A stretch of 64,000 nucleotides of DNA from Lepas anatifera (GCA_034440635.1 JAOTON010001271.1:434001-498000); one strand, 5' to 3'; shown: positions 34,219 through 44,909, counted from the first letter of the stretch. Program-made: numbers and translations. The notes: generated from the letters alone by a model not told the origin.

Positions 34219-34797
34219 TCACATACCACGCTTTCCTTCTATAGCGTGCTCATCGCTGCCTTTTCTAAACTCCGTCAGGCGCGCCCTGCGATGCTCTTCT
34301 GCTTGCAGCAGCGACTGAAAGTGACTATCATCTTTGAAATTTCCAAAAAATTGTTTTGATAATACCAAGGCTTTTTCTCGACACGTCATCAGTGACTTTG
34401 ATCGATCGGACAAGCCCCTCGTGAAGCCGCAAGTCCTTGTGAGAGACTCAACACTTTGGATGTGCCGACAACCATGCATGGCCAGCGGATATGAGGTCAA
34501 CAAAGTCACGAAGACTCGTCCACCAGCCAGCCAGGTACAGCTTTCAGCCAGCTGGCTTGTTCCGTCGAAGACAACATCAGTAGGGGAGTGGTCCATCGCA
34601 GCTACTCTGGCTGTCGCCACTAGTTTCTCACTAATCATAACCTCCTGCTCTTTAGAAATCTCGTCGCTGAATAAAATGAACACGACGACTGCTAGCTTTA
34701 GATACCACAAGTGTCGTCGCAACACTTTGATGGTAGCCTCCTCTACCTCATGGTTTACGTGTGATTGCACGTGAACAGCGTTCGGTACAGAGGTCAT
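34219..34797 (-). CDS. uncharacterised protein in the inverted repeat, copy 1
   Basis: A 192-residue frame whose inverted twin is the frame at 35315-36046. Conserved parts are IKVLRRHLWYLKLAVV followed by FILFSDEIS, a Glu/Lys-rich helix ending in ISEKLVA, and a basic C-terminus of about 45 residues (LLQAEEHRRARL). The HLWYL...FILFSDE pattern resembles uncharacterised proteins I associate with animal transposons, but I cannot name the family. Being coded in both arms with much of the protein preserved suggests it was a real element gene before duplication. The middle section is shifted in frame relative to the twin. No start-site or splice evidence is available. Confidence 0.45.
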   Translation of the reverse strand: MTSVPNAVHVQSHVNHEVEEATIKVLRRHLWYLKLAVVVFILFSDEISKEQEVMISEKLVATARVAAMDHSPTDVVFDGTSQLAESCTWLAGGRVFVTLLTSYPLAMHGCRHIQSVESLTRTCGFTRGLSDRSKSLMTCREKALVLSKQFFGNFKDDSHFQSLLQAEEHRRARLTEFRKGSDEHAIEGKRGM

Positions 34798-35314
34798 TTG
34801 ATGTCATAGAGGGCATGTGCTGGTGCATCTGCTGCGACAGGCGCTCTGGCCTACACAAGCACGATGAGCAGAGCTATGCGGTGAAGCTTGTGTGTTAGAT
34901 ATTTTTTTAGCCTATCTGGTCGGCGAACAGGTACATTTTGATGCAGTACAGACCGGAACAAAAAAACAGAATCAGACCATGGAATCGGCACCGCCATGAT
35001 TCTGAACCAGCGTCAACTGTACCAATGTCACCGCAAACTGTCCTCAAAGGGACAGGTGATTGACACTATATGCACATCGCACAGCATTAGCGAGGGACGC
35101 GTCAGTGAAACCCTTAAAATCCCATTAGAAACGAGGCTACATGCAGATATGGCACAACATTATTCTATGTGAGCCACATTGTATTTTTTCAAATTTCCTG
35201 TGACAAGTTGGGCACATCAAACTTTGCAAAGCAAATGAGGTTAACATTGGAACTGAAGTTCAGAGGCTTATGACACTTTGAAACCAACCCTTGCCATCCA
35301 GCGGGCTTGATTGA

Positions 35315-36046
35315 ATGAACTGTGGACATGGAGCTTTGACGAGAACCATGAAGCTTCATGAACCGTGTGCCCTGGGGGATGTACAAGACCAACAGCTATC
35401 AGGAGAGGTCGCCGAGCTCAGCCTTCAAGCGCCTGTCGCAGCAGATGCACCTGCAAATGACTTCCAACTATACCAAACGCTGGTCACATACAAGCACGTA
35501 GATCGTGAGGAAGGAGAAGCTGCCATCAAGGTGTTGCGACGACACTTGTGGTATCTAAAGCTAGCAGTCGTCAGGTTCATTTTATTCAGCGACGAGATTT
35601 CTGAAGAGCAGAAGGCTATAATTAGTGAAAAACTAGTGGCGGCACCCAGAGTAGCTGCGACGGACCACTCCCCTACGATGTTGTTCACTCCCCTACTGAT
35701 GACGAAACAAGCCAGCTGGCTGACAACTGTCCCTGGCTGGCTGGTGGACGAGTCTTCGTGGCTTTGTGGACCTCATATCCGCTGGTCATGCATGGTTGTC
35801 GGCACATCCAAAGTGTTGAGCCTCTCACAAGGACTTGCGGCTTCACGAGGGGCTTGTCCGATCGATCAGTCACTAATGACTTATCGGACAAAAGCCTTGG
35901 TATTATTAAAACACTTTTTTGGAAATGTCAAAGATGATAGTCACTTTCAGTCGCTGCTGCAAGCAGAAGAGCATCGCAGGGCGCGCCTGAAGGAGTTTAG
36001 AAAAGGCAGCGATGAGCTTGCTATAGTAGGAAAGCGTGGTATGTGA
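35315..36046 (+). CDS. uncharacterised protein in the inverted repeat, copy 2
   Basis: A 243-residue frame, the mirror copy of 34219-34797 with about 70 extra N-terminal residues (Ala/Glu-rich, possibly beginning inside the loop). It shares AAIKVLRRHLWYLKLAVV and FILFSDEISEEQ at about residues 70-100 and the C-terminal LLQAEEHRRARLKEFRKGSD segment. Between them the two proteins diverge: an insertion near 35688-35700 and a compensating shift alter the frame over about 70 residues. It may be the better-preserved copy, or a chimera. Function unknown. Confidence 0.45.
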   Translation: MNCGHGALTRTMKLHEPCALGDVQDQQLSGEVAELSLQAPVAADAPANDFQLYQTLVTYKHVDREEGEAAIKVLRRHLWYLKLAVVRFILFSDEISEEQKAIISEKLVAAPRVAATDHSPTMLFTPLLMTKQASWLTTVPGWLVDESSWLCGPHIRWSCMVVGTSKVLSLSQGLAASRGACPIDQSLMTYRTKALVLLKHFFGNVKDDSHFQSLLQAEEHRRARLKEFRKGSDELAIVGKRGM

Positions 36047-37722
36047 TGATGCCTGAAATCAAGACGTGACATGCATGTGAGATACTCAAGTGAGGTATCA
36101 TAAGTGTGGTTTCTGTTAAAATGTAGTGCATGCTCCTGGAATAAAATCAAGATGAGCAACGTGGCAGAGAGTCAGCGAAGTGAAAGTATGCCGAAAAAAG
36201 CAAACTTGTATCGTCTCTGCTTTCACTTCGCTTGTGACTTGCGAGGGAGACGAACGCTTGCAAATATAATTGAATTGTATATGTATTGCCTTAAAACTAA
36301 TTGATGTGAGGACTGAGGAGGCATTCCCTACTCTCTCACAGGAAATTTTTGTATTCTCGTCCTCCTTTCCCAGTGAATATTTCACAATGTTAGTTTGCTG
36401 AAACATATGTCAAACACTCTATCGATGTGCCAACATATTTATCAAAGAGCATACTTCAGGGACCATTTCCCTCCCTTTCCTACATGTGAATACTTCCCAC
36501 AACGTGGGAACCATTTCCCTCCCCGAATGTTACTAGTTTCACTATTCTTTTCGTGGAGGGCGCAGGGAATCAACTAACCCTTATAATAGCCTGGTCCGGA
36601 TTTAGGTTTTTTTCTTCAGAAAGTAACGGATCGTTGTTCATTAGATGCATTTTTTTATGCTGATAACGATGCGCTCATCAGAAATGCAATTTTCGAAAAA
36701 CTTTTGGTGGCCCACTCGAGTTGAAGTTTTTTCATTTTGCCCAATTTTCCACTTTTTGGCTCACCATCAACCCATATTACCAACGAGGTGCAAAAATTGC
36801 ACTGGGTTGGTAGTTTGGTTCATTGGTGTCCCATTCGCTTTGTTTTTGTTGTTATAACTTGCACATATAACGGTTATTTTTTGCTTATCATATCCGCTTT
36901 TAGTTGAGCTTGCACTGGCTCTCCATAGATGGCGCTAGCGGCGTGACATGGTAAGTGAATACTGATTTCCTCGGGGACCGGGAATGTGAACAGCAACGTG
37001 AAAGGTGAGAAACAATTGCGAATTGGATTGTATAAACGCACTTAAAGAGCTGTTTTCAAGCAGCACTGAAGTTGTTAACACTGTTTCTCAGGTATTTTAA
37101 GCATGCCATGTCCAAATATGCTGCTGCTGCTAAAGTCCGACCATAACCCTTTACCAATAGACGCAGGAACCGTGGGGGCTGTGGTGGTGGCTGTTGCACC
37201 CAACTTTCAGAGTGTGGCAGCAGCTCTAACCCCGCCCCCGGTTTGAGCCGATTCTGGAACTTCTCTATTAACATTTAAGTGATATGCCTAATCACCCCCG
37301 GCCATACCAACGTGGAAGCCCCTTCCTCCAACTTACACCTTTCCTCCGACTAAAATAGTCTCTCCACCTATGCCTTCACCGACTGAATTCTTCCGTATTT
37401 GCGCCAAAAAGACTCTGCAGCAACCCTACTTTGACTGAAGTGCGAGGGTATCAGCATTGGTCACCAGGTTTTAAGGGCTGAAGGAAACATGTTGTATGAA
37501 ATCACAAAATAAGCTTTCCAACGTTTTCCGCACCTTGCACTAGCTGCATTGGATAATAATCTACAATCATATGATAATCGATAATCATCGGCATAATCTA
37601 ATGCTTACGTTATCTTTTTCCTTTCAGTTCTCTGATCGAAATTGAAAATGGCGGGACGGTTATATCTGCAAGAAATAAAGGAGTCTTACCGTGAGTTTTG
37701 TATATCATAGGGCGCCTTCTTC

Positions 37723-37971
37723 ATGACAAGAATTGAACTCATGGAGGAGCAGAGCAAAGATGAGTGTCATATTCCTATGGAAGAATGGAAGAACAGGGTA
37801 ACAGCAGGGGTTATGGATGTGTGTGCCAGCGTATCATTCCATACACGTGCAAATCAGGCCATACTGAAGGAACTAAAAGGGCTTTGGAAAGAAAGAGTAC
37901 AAAAAGAAGCATGCAAACAAGTTTGGCAAGCGAGCTGCTATACCACCTGCTGCAATGGATTCGCTGTTTGA
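37723..37971 (+). CDS. unrecognised ORF in inner inverted repeat, left arm
   Basis: An 82-residue frame: MTRIELMEEQSKDECHIPME, then a charged helix with LKELKGLWKERVQKEA. The opposite arm (38689-39180, minus) encodes the related LKxLK-type helix (residues reading EGTKRALERK and onward) in a shifted phase. The following 37955-38219 region encodes a Ser/Arg/Gln-rich stretch in two phases. The arms no longer agree in phase, so both copies look decayed. It was possibly one exon of an element gene. No domain is recognised. Confidence 0.3.
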   Translation: MTRIELMEEQSKDECHIPMEEWKNRVTAGVMDVCASVSFHTRANQAILKELKGLWKERVQKEACKQVWQASCYTTCCNGFAV

Positions 37972-38688
37972 TACCAGCAGCCGAGAACTTGAGCCTGGAC
38001 TCAGCCGACGACAGTGTTTCTGGCCGACCAGCCGGCCAGACGTCTTCAGACAGACAGCCTCGATCAGGAAACCACAGCACGATGGCAGAGGAGGCTCAGC
38101 GAGCGGGTCGAGCAGTCATGAGGAGCAGCCGTCACCTTCCCCGAGTCAACAGGCGACGGCCGAGACAGCAAACACGCCTGTGGAAACTGGGTGTTTCAGG
38201 TAACGCTATCATCTGCTAAGCTATAATGACTCGGTAATCCCGATCAAAGGGATATTATCTGTGTATGTGCAATGCTATTTTCAAAACCAGTCTGCTCATC
38301 AATTCTAACAAAACACCCACAAGCTATATGTATATATATATTTTCAAAACACTGTCCAAGTCGTTCACTGTCAATAGCTCATAAAGCGTAAGACATGGTA
38401 CGTATTGCTTGTCCTTCTCTTATCCTTCCTTACGGTTCCATAACTCATAAAACATAAAAAATGGTAGGCATTACTTGTCGTTCTTCTACGGCCTATCCTT
38501 CCTTGTGGTTTGTGAGTTATGAACTGTGAACGACTTGGGCAGTGTTTAAAAATATATAAATATATAGCTTGTGGGTGTTCTGATAGGATTTATGAGTAGA
38601 CTGGTTTCTGATAATAGCATTGTTCATACACAGATAATATCCCTTTGATCAGGATTACCAAGTCATTATAGCTTAGCAGATGATAGTG

Positions 38689-39075
38689 CTACCTGAAACA
38701 CCAGTTTCCACAGGCGTGTTTGCTGTCTCGGCCGTCGCCTGTTGACTCGGGGAGGTGACGGCTGCTCCTCTTATGACTGCTCGACCCGCTCGCTGAGCTT
38801 TCCTCTGCCATCGCACTGTGGTTTCCTGATCGAGGCTGCCTGTCTGAATACGTCTGGCACTTGGCTGGTCGGCCAGATACACTGTCTTCTACTAGTTCAG
38901 GCTTACGTTCTCGGCTGCTGATATCAATCAGCGAATCCATCGCAGTAGTTGATGTAGCAGCTCGCTTGCCAAACCTGTTTTCATGCTTCTTTTTGTCTCT
39001 CTTTCTTTCTAAAGCCCTCTTAGTTCCTTCAGCACGGCCTGTTTTGCACGTGTAGGCAGTGATACGCTTGCACAT
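38689..39075 (-). pseudogene. unrecognised ORF in inner inverted repeat, right arm
   Basis: A 128-residue minus-strand frame that mirrors 37764-38219. It is rich in Lys/Arg in the first 40 residues and Ser/Arg afterwards. It has the same shared segments as the left arm (SDRQPRSGNHS; SGSSSH) but an altered phase before them. I read it as the decayed counterpart of the left-arm ORF. Confidence 0.3.
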
Positions 39076-40184
39076 ACATCCATAATCTCAGCCGTTACCC
39101 TGTTATTGATACTTTCATAAGAATATGACACTCATCTTTGCTCTGCTCCTCCATGAGTCTAATTCTTGTCATAACAATGTGCCCTATGACATACCAACTC
39201 ACGGTCAGGCTCTTTTGTTTTTGCAAATATTACCGTCCGTCCATGTTGAATTTTGTTCAGAGGAAACATAAAACTGCAAGGAGAATATAACGTAGAAGTT
39301 GGATTATGCCGGTATGTGAATTATTCAATGCAACTAGTGCAAGATGTCTAGTCGTTGGAAGTCGTTGGAAATTTTAGGATTTCATACAACATACTTTCTT
39401 CGGTGCTTAAAACCTGGTGACCAATGTCATGTTTGTAATAAAATGTTTGCATAATGCCAAACCGGTCGATTTTTTCTGCTGGACCACAACGTTAAAAATT
39501 ATCAATCCTATCCGTATACGTAAAACATATAATTCTCCTCTGGGCCACAACGACCTCTAAATATGTCAGAGGAGACTGGGCTAGACGTCACTAGCCTCAA
39601 AACTGATGCCCTCTCTCTTCAGTCAAAGTAGGGTTACTGCAGAGTCCTTTTGGCGCAAATACGGAAGAATTCAGTCGGTGAAGGCATAGGCGGAGAGACT
39701 ATTTTAGTCGGAGGAAAGGTGTAAGTTGGAGGAAGGGACTTCCGCGTTGGTATGGCCGGGGTGATTAGGCATATCACTTAAATGTTAATAGAGAAACTGG
39801 GAGGAGGGGGTTGAGCTGCTGCCACACTCTGAAAGTTGGGTGCAACAGCCACCACCACAGCCCCCACGGTTCCTGCGTCTATTGATAAAGGGTTATGGTC
39901 GGGACTTCAGCAGCAGCAGCAGCATATTTGGACATGGCATGCTTAAAATACCTGAGAAACAGTGTTAACAACTTCAGTGCTGCTTGAAAACAGCTCTTTA
40001 AGTGCGTTTATACAATCCAATTCGTAATTGTTTCTCACCTTTCACGTTGCTGTTCACATTCCCGGTCCCCGAGGAAATCAGTATTCCCTTACCATGTCAC
40101 GCCGCTAGCGCCATCTATGGAGAGCCAGTGCAAACTCAACTAAACGCGGAGATAATAAGCAAAAATAACCGTTATGTGTGCAAG

Positions 40185-40658
40185 CTATAACAACAAAACA
40201 AAGCGAATGGAACAACCAATGAACCAAACTACCAACCCAGTGCAATTTTTGCACCTCGTTGGTAGTAAGGGTTGATGGTGAGCCAAAAAGTGGAAAATTG
40301 GGCAAAATGAAAAATCTTCAACTCGAGTGGGCCACCAAAAGTTTTTCGAAAATTGCATTTCTGATGAGTGCATCGTAATCAGCACCAAAAATGCATCTAA
40401 TGAACAACGATTCGTTACTTTCTGAAGAAAAAACCTAAATCCGGACCAGGCTACCCTTATAAGCAAAAAAAGATCAGCGCAGACCAGACTCTTTTTCTTG
40501 ACGTGACTATGGCACGACAACATGACGAGACCAATGGATCGGCTACATTCCCTACCAGGTAACCTTCCTCTCTTTGTTGCCCGTGAGGTCCGGTGATCGG
40601 CAGGATCAACCTCGTTCGCTGGTCTGACCGGGTAACGGAGAGGGGAGATCATGCTCAT
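40185..40658 (-). CDS. hypothetical 157-residue ORF at the edge of inner arm
   Basis: This minus-strand frame starts outside the inner right arm and runs into it. It contains FSKNFWWPTRVEDFSFCPIF, also present as a frame on the plus strand of the left arm (36645-36857). No domain is recognised, and there are two Cys-rich stretches but no zinc-finger spacing. It could be part of an element gene or chance. Confidence 0.25.
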   Translation of the reverse strand: MSMISPLRYPVRPANEVDPADHRTSRATKRGRLPGRECSRSIGLVMLSCHSHVKKKSLVCADLFLLIRVAWSGFRFFLQKVTNRCSLDAFLVLITMHSSEMQFSKNFWWPTRVEDFSFCPIFHFLAHHQPLLPTRCKNCTGLVVWFIGCSIRFVLLL

Positions 40659-41125
40659 CTTAAGTCACTCTCACCTCATCATCACATAAAAAGGTCCAAA
40701 ACATTTCATTATGTTACAGATGTTTAACAGATATTTAACATACCTGTGGTCGAGCACCCAGATTGACAGATACTAAACCTGTCTGCGGTCGTGCACCCAG
40801 TGTTATAACGCGCTGTTGGTGTATATACGTAAGACAAACATTGTAAAAAAACTTCCGGAAAATAGGCAATGTACTACACAGTATACAGACCTATCTAAAA
40901 TTTGCGCTGGAAAGAAATGACAACTTCAGAAACAAGGCCCATGGCATTGGTGACTGCAAGGCCGGTACTGCCCATTAACACCAATGGAGAACCCAAAAAC
41001 ATGAAATTTTGAAACGAATATAGGCAACCTTATTTCGGAACAAACTGGGGCGAAATTGTTGTCAATAGACTATAAATAAACCAAATCATGGGAAAATATG
41101 CTGACCTAACGAATTCTGAAATTTT

Positions 41126-42126
41126 TTTGAAATTTGAAACGGCCTACGTCCACTTTGCCCCGTGCTTGGGGCAAAGTGGTCAAAATAACGTTGGTTTACT
41201 TTTTGGTTTCCTGTGCAGATGTCTTATATTTTTTGCCTTTCTGTCTCCTCCATTGCCTTCAGAATTGAACATGGGAAAAAATTATGACACCTAACACAAG
41301 AAATCGGGATTAAAAATTCTTCAAAATTGAGCAAATATCTCTAGGGTGACCGCTTTGCCCTGGTCTTACAGATGACGCGGCGGAGGTGTACCATTTGGAT
41401 TGCGGTAGCTAAAGTCTACAATTATGGGTAGAAACTACTAGTGGGAACTAAGCCATTCGCTGGTGTGTACAGCATTAGGACTGGTGGGCAAAATACCCAC
41501 CAATTAGTAGGTATAGCTTATGACCTGAGTATCTGTCAAAAAAAACGAAAAAAACAGGCGGCACAGACACACATTTTCAAAAACAACTACAGTGCGCAAT
41601 TTAATGATTTTTGCCTGATTCATAGCAAAAGCCTAGAAAACCAGTTCACGACGCCAGAGCACCTTGTAAGTTTAATCATCGCAAAATACTTGTCAGGGAA
41701 ATATTTTTGCAGAGGTGTTACTGAAACATTTTTCGCGTTCATTTCTCTCGTTTTTTTAGAAACTGTATGTAGTTTCAGATTGTCTATTTCAGCTTTCATT
41801 TGCTTGTGACCATAGCTTGAATTAATTTCAATGCAATTTTAATGTAAGCTTAGTTTCATTGTCTCATCTCCTTTGTTTCCTTTATTAGTGCAATAAGTCT
41901 TTAATCACATAACGCAACTTATATTTAATCCAGGCGCGTCCTCAATCGCTTATTTTGATTTTAGGAAGTCGTTTCCTGTTTTCATGCAGTTTTTTATCGA
42001 GAGATATTAAGGAGAGTAAAAGGCTAGCCAAAGGCTAAAGAAATACACAAAAGCTTCAACTAGACCAGTTTCCAGGAACAAGAGCACCCTTAGAGGCAAC
42101 GTATAGGTACTTACATCACTGGCACC
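41126..42126. other. no gene; upstream region of the astacin-like gene
   Basis: A hairpin with CTTTGCCCC...GGGGCAAAG is at about 41153-41177. The motif GACCGCTTTGCCCTGGTC lies at about 41347-41367. A 122-codon frame at 41441-41809 has no domain. Immediately before 42127 the frame is open only from 42091. CCAG (to about 42075) and TTAG (to 42090) could serve as splice acceptors for an upstream exon encoding a signal peptide, but neither has a strong pyrimidine tract. Confidence 0.4.
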
Positions 42127-43029
42127 ATGCGTGAGATGGACAGTGCGCACAACATAAGCAGCTCGCTACTGGAATCACTACATGAACGACAGCCTTATAG
42201 TAAATCTTTCCTCTGGTTGGACACCCGAGGAAGACGGGTCCCAATTCACTATGAATACCATTCCGGCGTAACCCATGAAGGAATAAAAATGTTTCAGCGC
42301 ACGGTTAAATTTTGGACAGCCAATTCATGTATACGGTACAAGAAACAGAAAACGCACTATTGCACTGGGGACCTACGTTATGCCAACCCACCTCACCCAA
42401 CAGTAGTTGTCGTTCTCGGAAATGGCGTTTGTGAGTTCCCAGTTGGCATGGGAGGTTGCGATGAATTCAAAACAAAAATATGCAATATCTATTCTTCTCA
42501 CAAGGGGATGATAAATATATTGGGCCTATGGTCTACAACAAAAAGCTTAACAGCTAGAAAACATCTGCAAATAAATTACGAAAATGCATTTGCCGATTCG
42601 GACGGTGATATAGAGAAGACCGCGAAGCTTATCGTGCACTACATCCCACCACCAAGATGTTTATCTAAGTATGACCAGCTACCAACACCTTTCGAATTCA
42701 CGACTCCCACTTTACCGAGCTCAGTTCCTGAACCAATGGCAAAAGGGATAGAGAGCAGACCGATATTAGTGAGTTTCAAAAATCAATTCCAATATATCAT
42801 TGATTATCACAGAATTGCCTGGCTGCCACCTGCATTCACAGACAGATACAGCGTTAACACATTGTATAAATGCTCTGTTCAATGGAGTCATCATTGCTCG
42901 AGAAACGGCAAAGCTACACCCAAATGCAAAAACTACGGCTACGTGGGACCCAATTGTAAGTGTCAGTGCGGTCCCGGATTTACTGGCACCAAATGTGAGA
43001 AGGAAAACGGAGGCTGGTTTCCCCCGTGA
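42127..43029 (+). CDS. astacin-like pseudoprotease with EGF-like domain, N-terminal part
   Basis: This 300-residue frame follows the astacin metalloprotease fold. Residues 28-42 (FLWLDTRGRRVPIHY) match the first strand, 63-70 contain the conserved Cys before Ile-Arg, and 125-153 match the active-site helix. It lacks the zinc motif HExxHxxGxxHE: the helix region reads HKGMINILGLWSTTKS, with all three zinc His and the catalytic Glu gone and about three residues deleted. The Met-turn is VHY in place of MHY (170-172). The C-terminal astacin segment ending LYKC (246-249) is present. Cys249-Cys290 form an EGF-like module ending CGPGFTGTKC. It is probably a secreted or membrane-bound non-catalytic binding protein. 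No signal peptide is seen, so an upstream exon is likely. The frame ends at a TGA right after a five-C run; the protein evidently continues in another frame. Confidence 0.75.
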   Translation: MREMDSAHNISSSLLESLHERQPYSKSFLWLDTRGRRVPIHYEYHSGVTHEGIKMFQRTVKFWTANSCIRYKKQKTHYCTGDLRYANPPHPTVVVVLGNGVCEFPVGMGGCDEFKTKICNIYSSHKGMINILGLWSTTKSLTARKHLQINYENAFADSDGDIEKTAKLIVHYIPPPRCLSKYDQLPTPFEFTTPTLPSSVPEPMAKGIESRPILVSFKNQFQYIIDYHRIAWLPPAFTDRYSVNTLYKCSVQWSHHCSRNGKATPKCKNYGYVGPNCKCQCGPGFTGTKCEKENGGWFPP

Positions 43030-43817
43030 AAGGCATCGTACACGAGTTCAAAATAGCATCCAATGAGAACTATGATTTTGCAAGCTTGAAAATGAAACCA
43101 ATGACAGACAAATCTGACAATCCAGAGTTCAAGTACTACCAGTTCATTAACGTAGTGATTAACCCAACAGACGCAAAAAGCGTTCCGAGCGTCATCTTGT
43201 TTTTACCTTTCAAAAAGGTTGCCAAACATTTGAATCATCAGCAACAGAAATTAATAAATAACATCCAGCTGTTTGACTGTGCCAAGGGAGCCCGACTAAC
43301 CTGGGGCCACAGTGAGATTGGGAGAATGGCTTGTGAATGTACGTCAAGCCTCATAAACAACGAGAAGCTGGAGGATGCTCGGGTGTTCCGGGGGAAAAAG
43401 CCTACCATGAGCATGTACCTGATCAACTCCCTCGGTCTCAATTTTAAAAACGCTGAACTGTCGATCACATCTTCGGAATTTCGCCTGGTTACCAAATTCC
43501 ACAGGCTGGAGCTGAAGGATTACGTTCCCAGTCCCGACGGGCACGATGGCGGTTTCCCTAGCACCAACGGCACCAGCGGTACCAACAGCACCGTTGGTAC
43601 CGCCGCCGCAATGACAGCCGCCTCCGGCAGTTACGCCCTTATCGGCGCTATAGTGGCAGGCCTACTGCTACTCCTTCTCTGTCTACTTCTCCTTTGCCTC
43701 ATGAAACGACGCAGAAGACAGGAAGAAATTGCAGAGGAAGAGCTTCATAAAGCTGAAACTGAAACCAGCGAGTTGATGGACGACTCTACTGACTCTGACG
43801 AAAAAGGAAAGATATGA
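43026..43817 (+). CDS. astacin-like protein, C-terminal part: CUB-like region, stalk, membrane anchor
   Basis: This frame is open from 42999 and overlaps the end of the preceding one; it has no ATG near its beginning, so it is a continuation, not a separate gene. Counting from the GTG at 43026, residues 1-165 form a beta-rich region with three Cys that may be a degenerate CUB domain. Residues 172-201 are a Gly/Ser/Thr stalk with two N-glycosylation sequons (NGT, NST). Residues 203-226 are a Leu-rich membrane helix, followed by RRRR and an acidic tail. This is a type I membrane topology. The two frames would be in phase with one extra base in the run CCCCC at 43021-43025. That makes a homopolymer sequencing error or a real one-base deletion the likely cause; programmed frameshifting or a tiny intron is less likely. 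Confidence 0.7.
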   Translation: MKGIVHEFKIASNENYDFASLKMKPMTDKSDNPEFKYYQFINVVINPTDAKSVPSVILFLPFKKVAKHLNHQQQKLINNIQLFDCAKGARLTWGHSEIGRMACECTSSLINNEKLEDARVFRGKKPTMSMYLINSLGLNFKNAELSITSSEFRLVTKFHRLELKDYVPSPDGHDGGFPSTNGTSGTNSTVGTAAAMTAASGSYALIGAIVAGLLLLLLCLLLLCLMKRRRRQEEIAEEELHKAETETSELMDDSTDSDEKGKI

Positions 43818-44164
43818 AACCCTGCTTCTTCGCCTCAGACGTTTAGGCAGAATGCAATTCCTGCAATTCTAGCTAGTTTGGGTCTCCACGACAATACTGA
43901 CTCAGAATGAGCCCATAGAAGCTTCAGGTATTCGCAGCAAAGCTAATAGCTATCGTTATTTGTTATCGAGGTTATAGAATATTTTTTGGAAGCTGATGAT
44001 ATAGATGATGTTGATGGATAACTCCCGAGGTCAAGCCATTTATGAAATATTTAATGAAGTAGCAAGGGTCTTTACCTAACTCATGTTGCACTTTAGTGCC
44101 GTGATCTCACGGCTTGTTTTGACTCGAAGTTCATAAATTGATCGCATTTTGTTGGTTGTCTATA
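43818..44164. other. 3' flank of the astacin-like gene; nothing else seen
   Basis: This is presumably the 3' untranslated region and beyond. No AATAAA signal is visible in it. It ends at the TTAA of the next element. Confidence 0.4.
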
Positions 44165-44909
44165 TTAACCCTCGCCCCACCGGGGCCATCGATGCCCCCT
44201 AAGGTTTTTTAAGAATAGCAGAAAAAAGACGAGACACAGCACCGCGGTTAAGGGCTCTATCTCTTCCCCCATCATTTTCCCCCTATCCCTGAACTTTTTG
44301 TCACCGGGTCTCCCAAGGTCAGGTCACCAGGCAAGGTCAACCAAGGTTACCTCATTTCAACTTTTGAGCTTTATAAGAGCTACATATCTTAGTCGATCAA
44401 TCTAGAGCGCTAGAGCTCTATATAGAATCTAGAGCGCTGAATCAAACATTATCGTGTATGTCTCGTCCCTGGCTTTCATTTGATATACGACAAGGTAACT
44501 TTCTGACCTTTCGTAACCTTAGGTCATATTAGGTCACGAGGTGACCTCTGGAGGTCAAACCACTGGCGGGAGGTCATTACGTTCCACATAGCGAAAAAAG
44601 GTCTGCCCATTTTCTACCAAATCTTTTTACCAAATCTCAATAGCACTAATGGCATAAGAGTTATGCCCAGTTTTTTTAAGCATTGCATATTTTGGTGAAA
44701 ATAGCCTATCGTGACCTAACTGGACCTCTGGAAGTCAAACCATTGACCTGAGCGCTTAAACATGTTAAGTAATTTCTTACTGATTTCACGCGAGCTTTCT
44801 GTTTCACTTTGAATATTTTTGCTAACCCCCATATTTTCGGAGTTAGAGGGGGCCATCGATGCCCCCGTGGGGTGAAAGTAGCGCCCACCCCCGTTGGTAC
44901 GCGGGTTAA
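44165..44909. mobile_element. TTAA-type TIR element, family 1, uninterrupted copy (737 bp)
   Basis: The element spans 44169-44905 with TTAA at 44165-44168 and 44906-44909. It begins CCCTCGCCCCACCGGGG and ends CCCGTTGGTACGCGGG. It lines up with both halves of the 13381-15399 element and lacks that copy's nested insertion, giving the empty site. It is AGGTCA-rich (for example at about 44518-44553). It encodes no protein, although it lies just downstream of the astacin-like gene and could supply regulatory sites there (inference). Confidence 0.92.

Larger units (their letters stand above)
33455..41125. mobile_element. giant nested inverted-repeat structure (about 7.7 kb)
   Basis: Three inverted-repeat layers are visible. 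The outer arms are about 33455-33750 and 40850-41125 (both have ACGAATTCTGAA/TTCAGAATTCGT and GCCCATGG(C)CTT blocks). Inner pair 1 is about 33757-34800 and 35315-36505. Inner pair 2 is about 36570-38385 and 38515-40465, with a hairpin loop of only about 130 bp. The outer arms look like terminal inverted repeats of one large DNA transposon. The inner pairs look like inverted duplications of its internal genes. No target duplication was identified and no known transposase domain is recognised, so the family is unknown. Confidence 0.65.

Noticed and set aside
34219..36046. Calling the duplicated ORF a named transposase
   Set aside because: No DDE or zinc-finger pattern is visible; the resemblance to transposon-associated proteins is an impression only.
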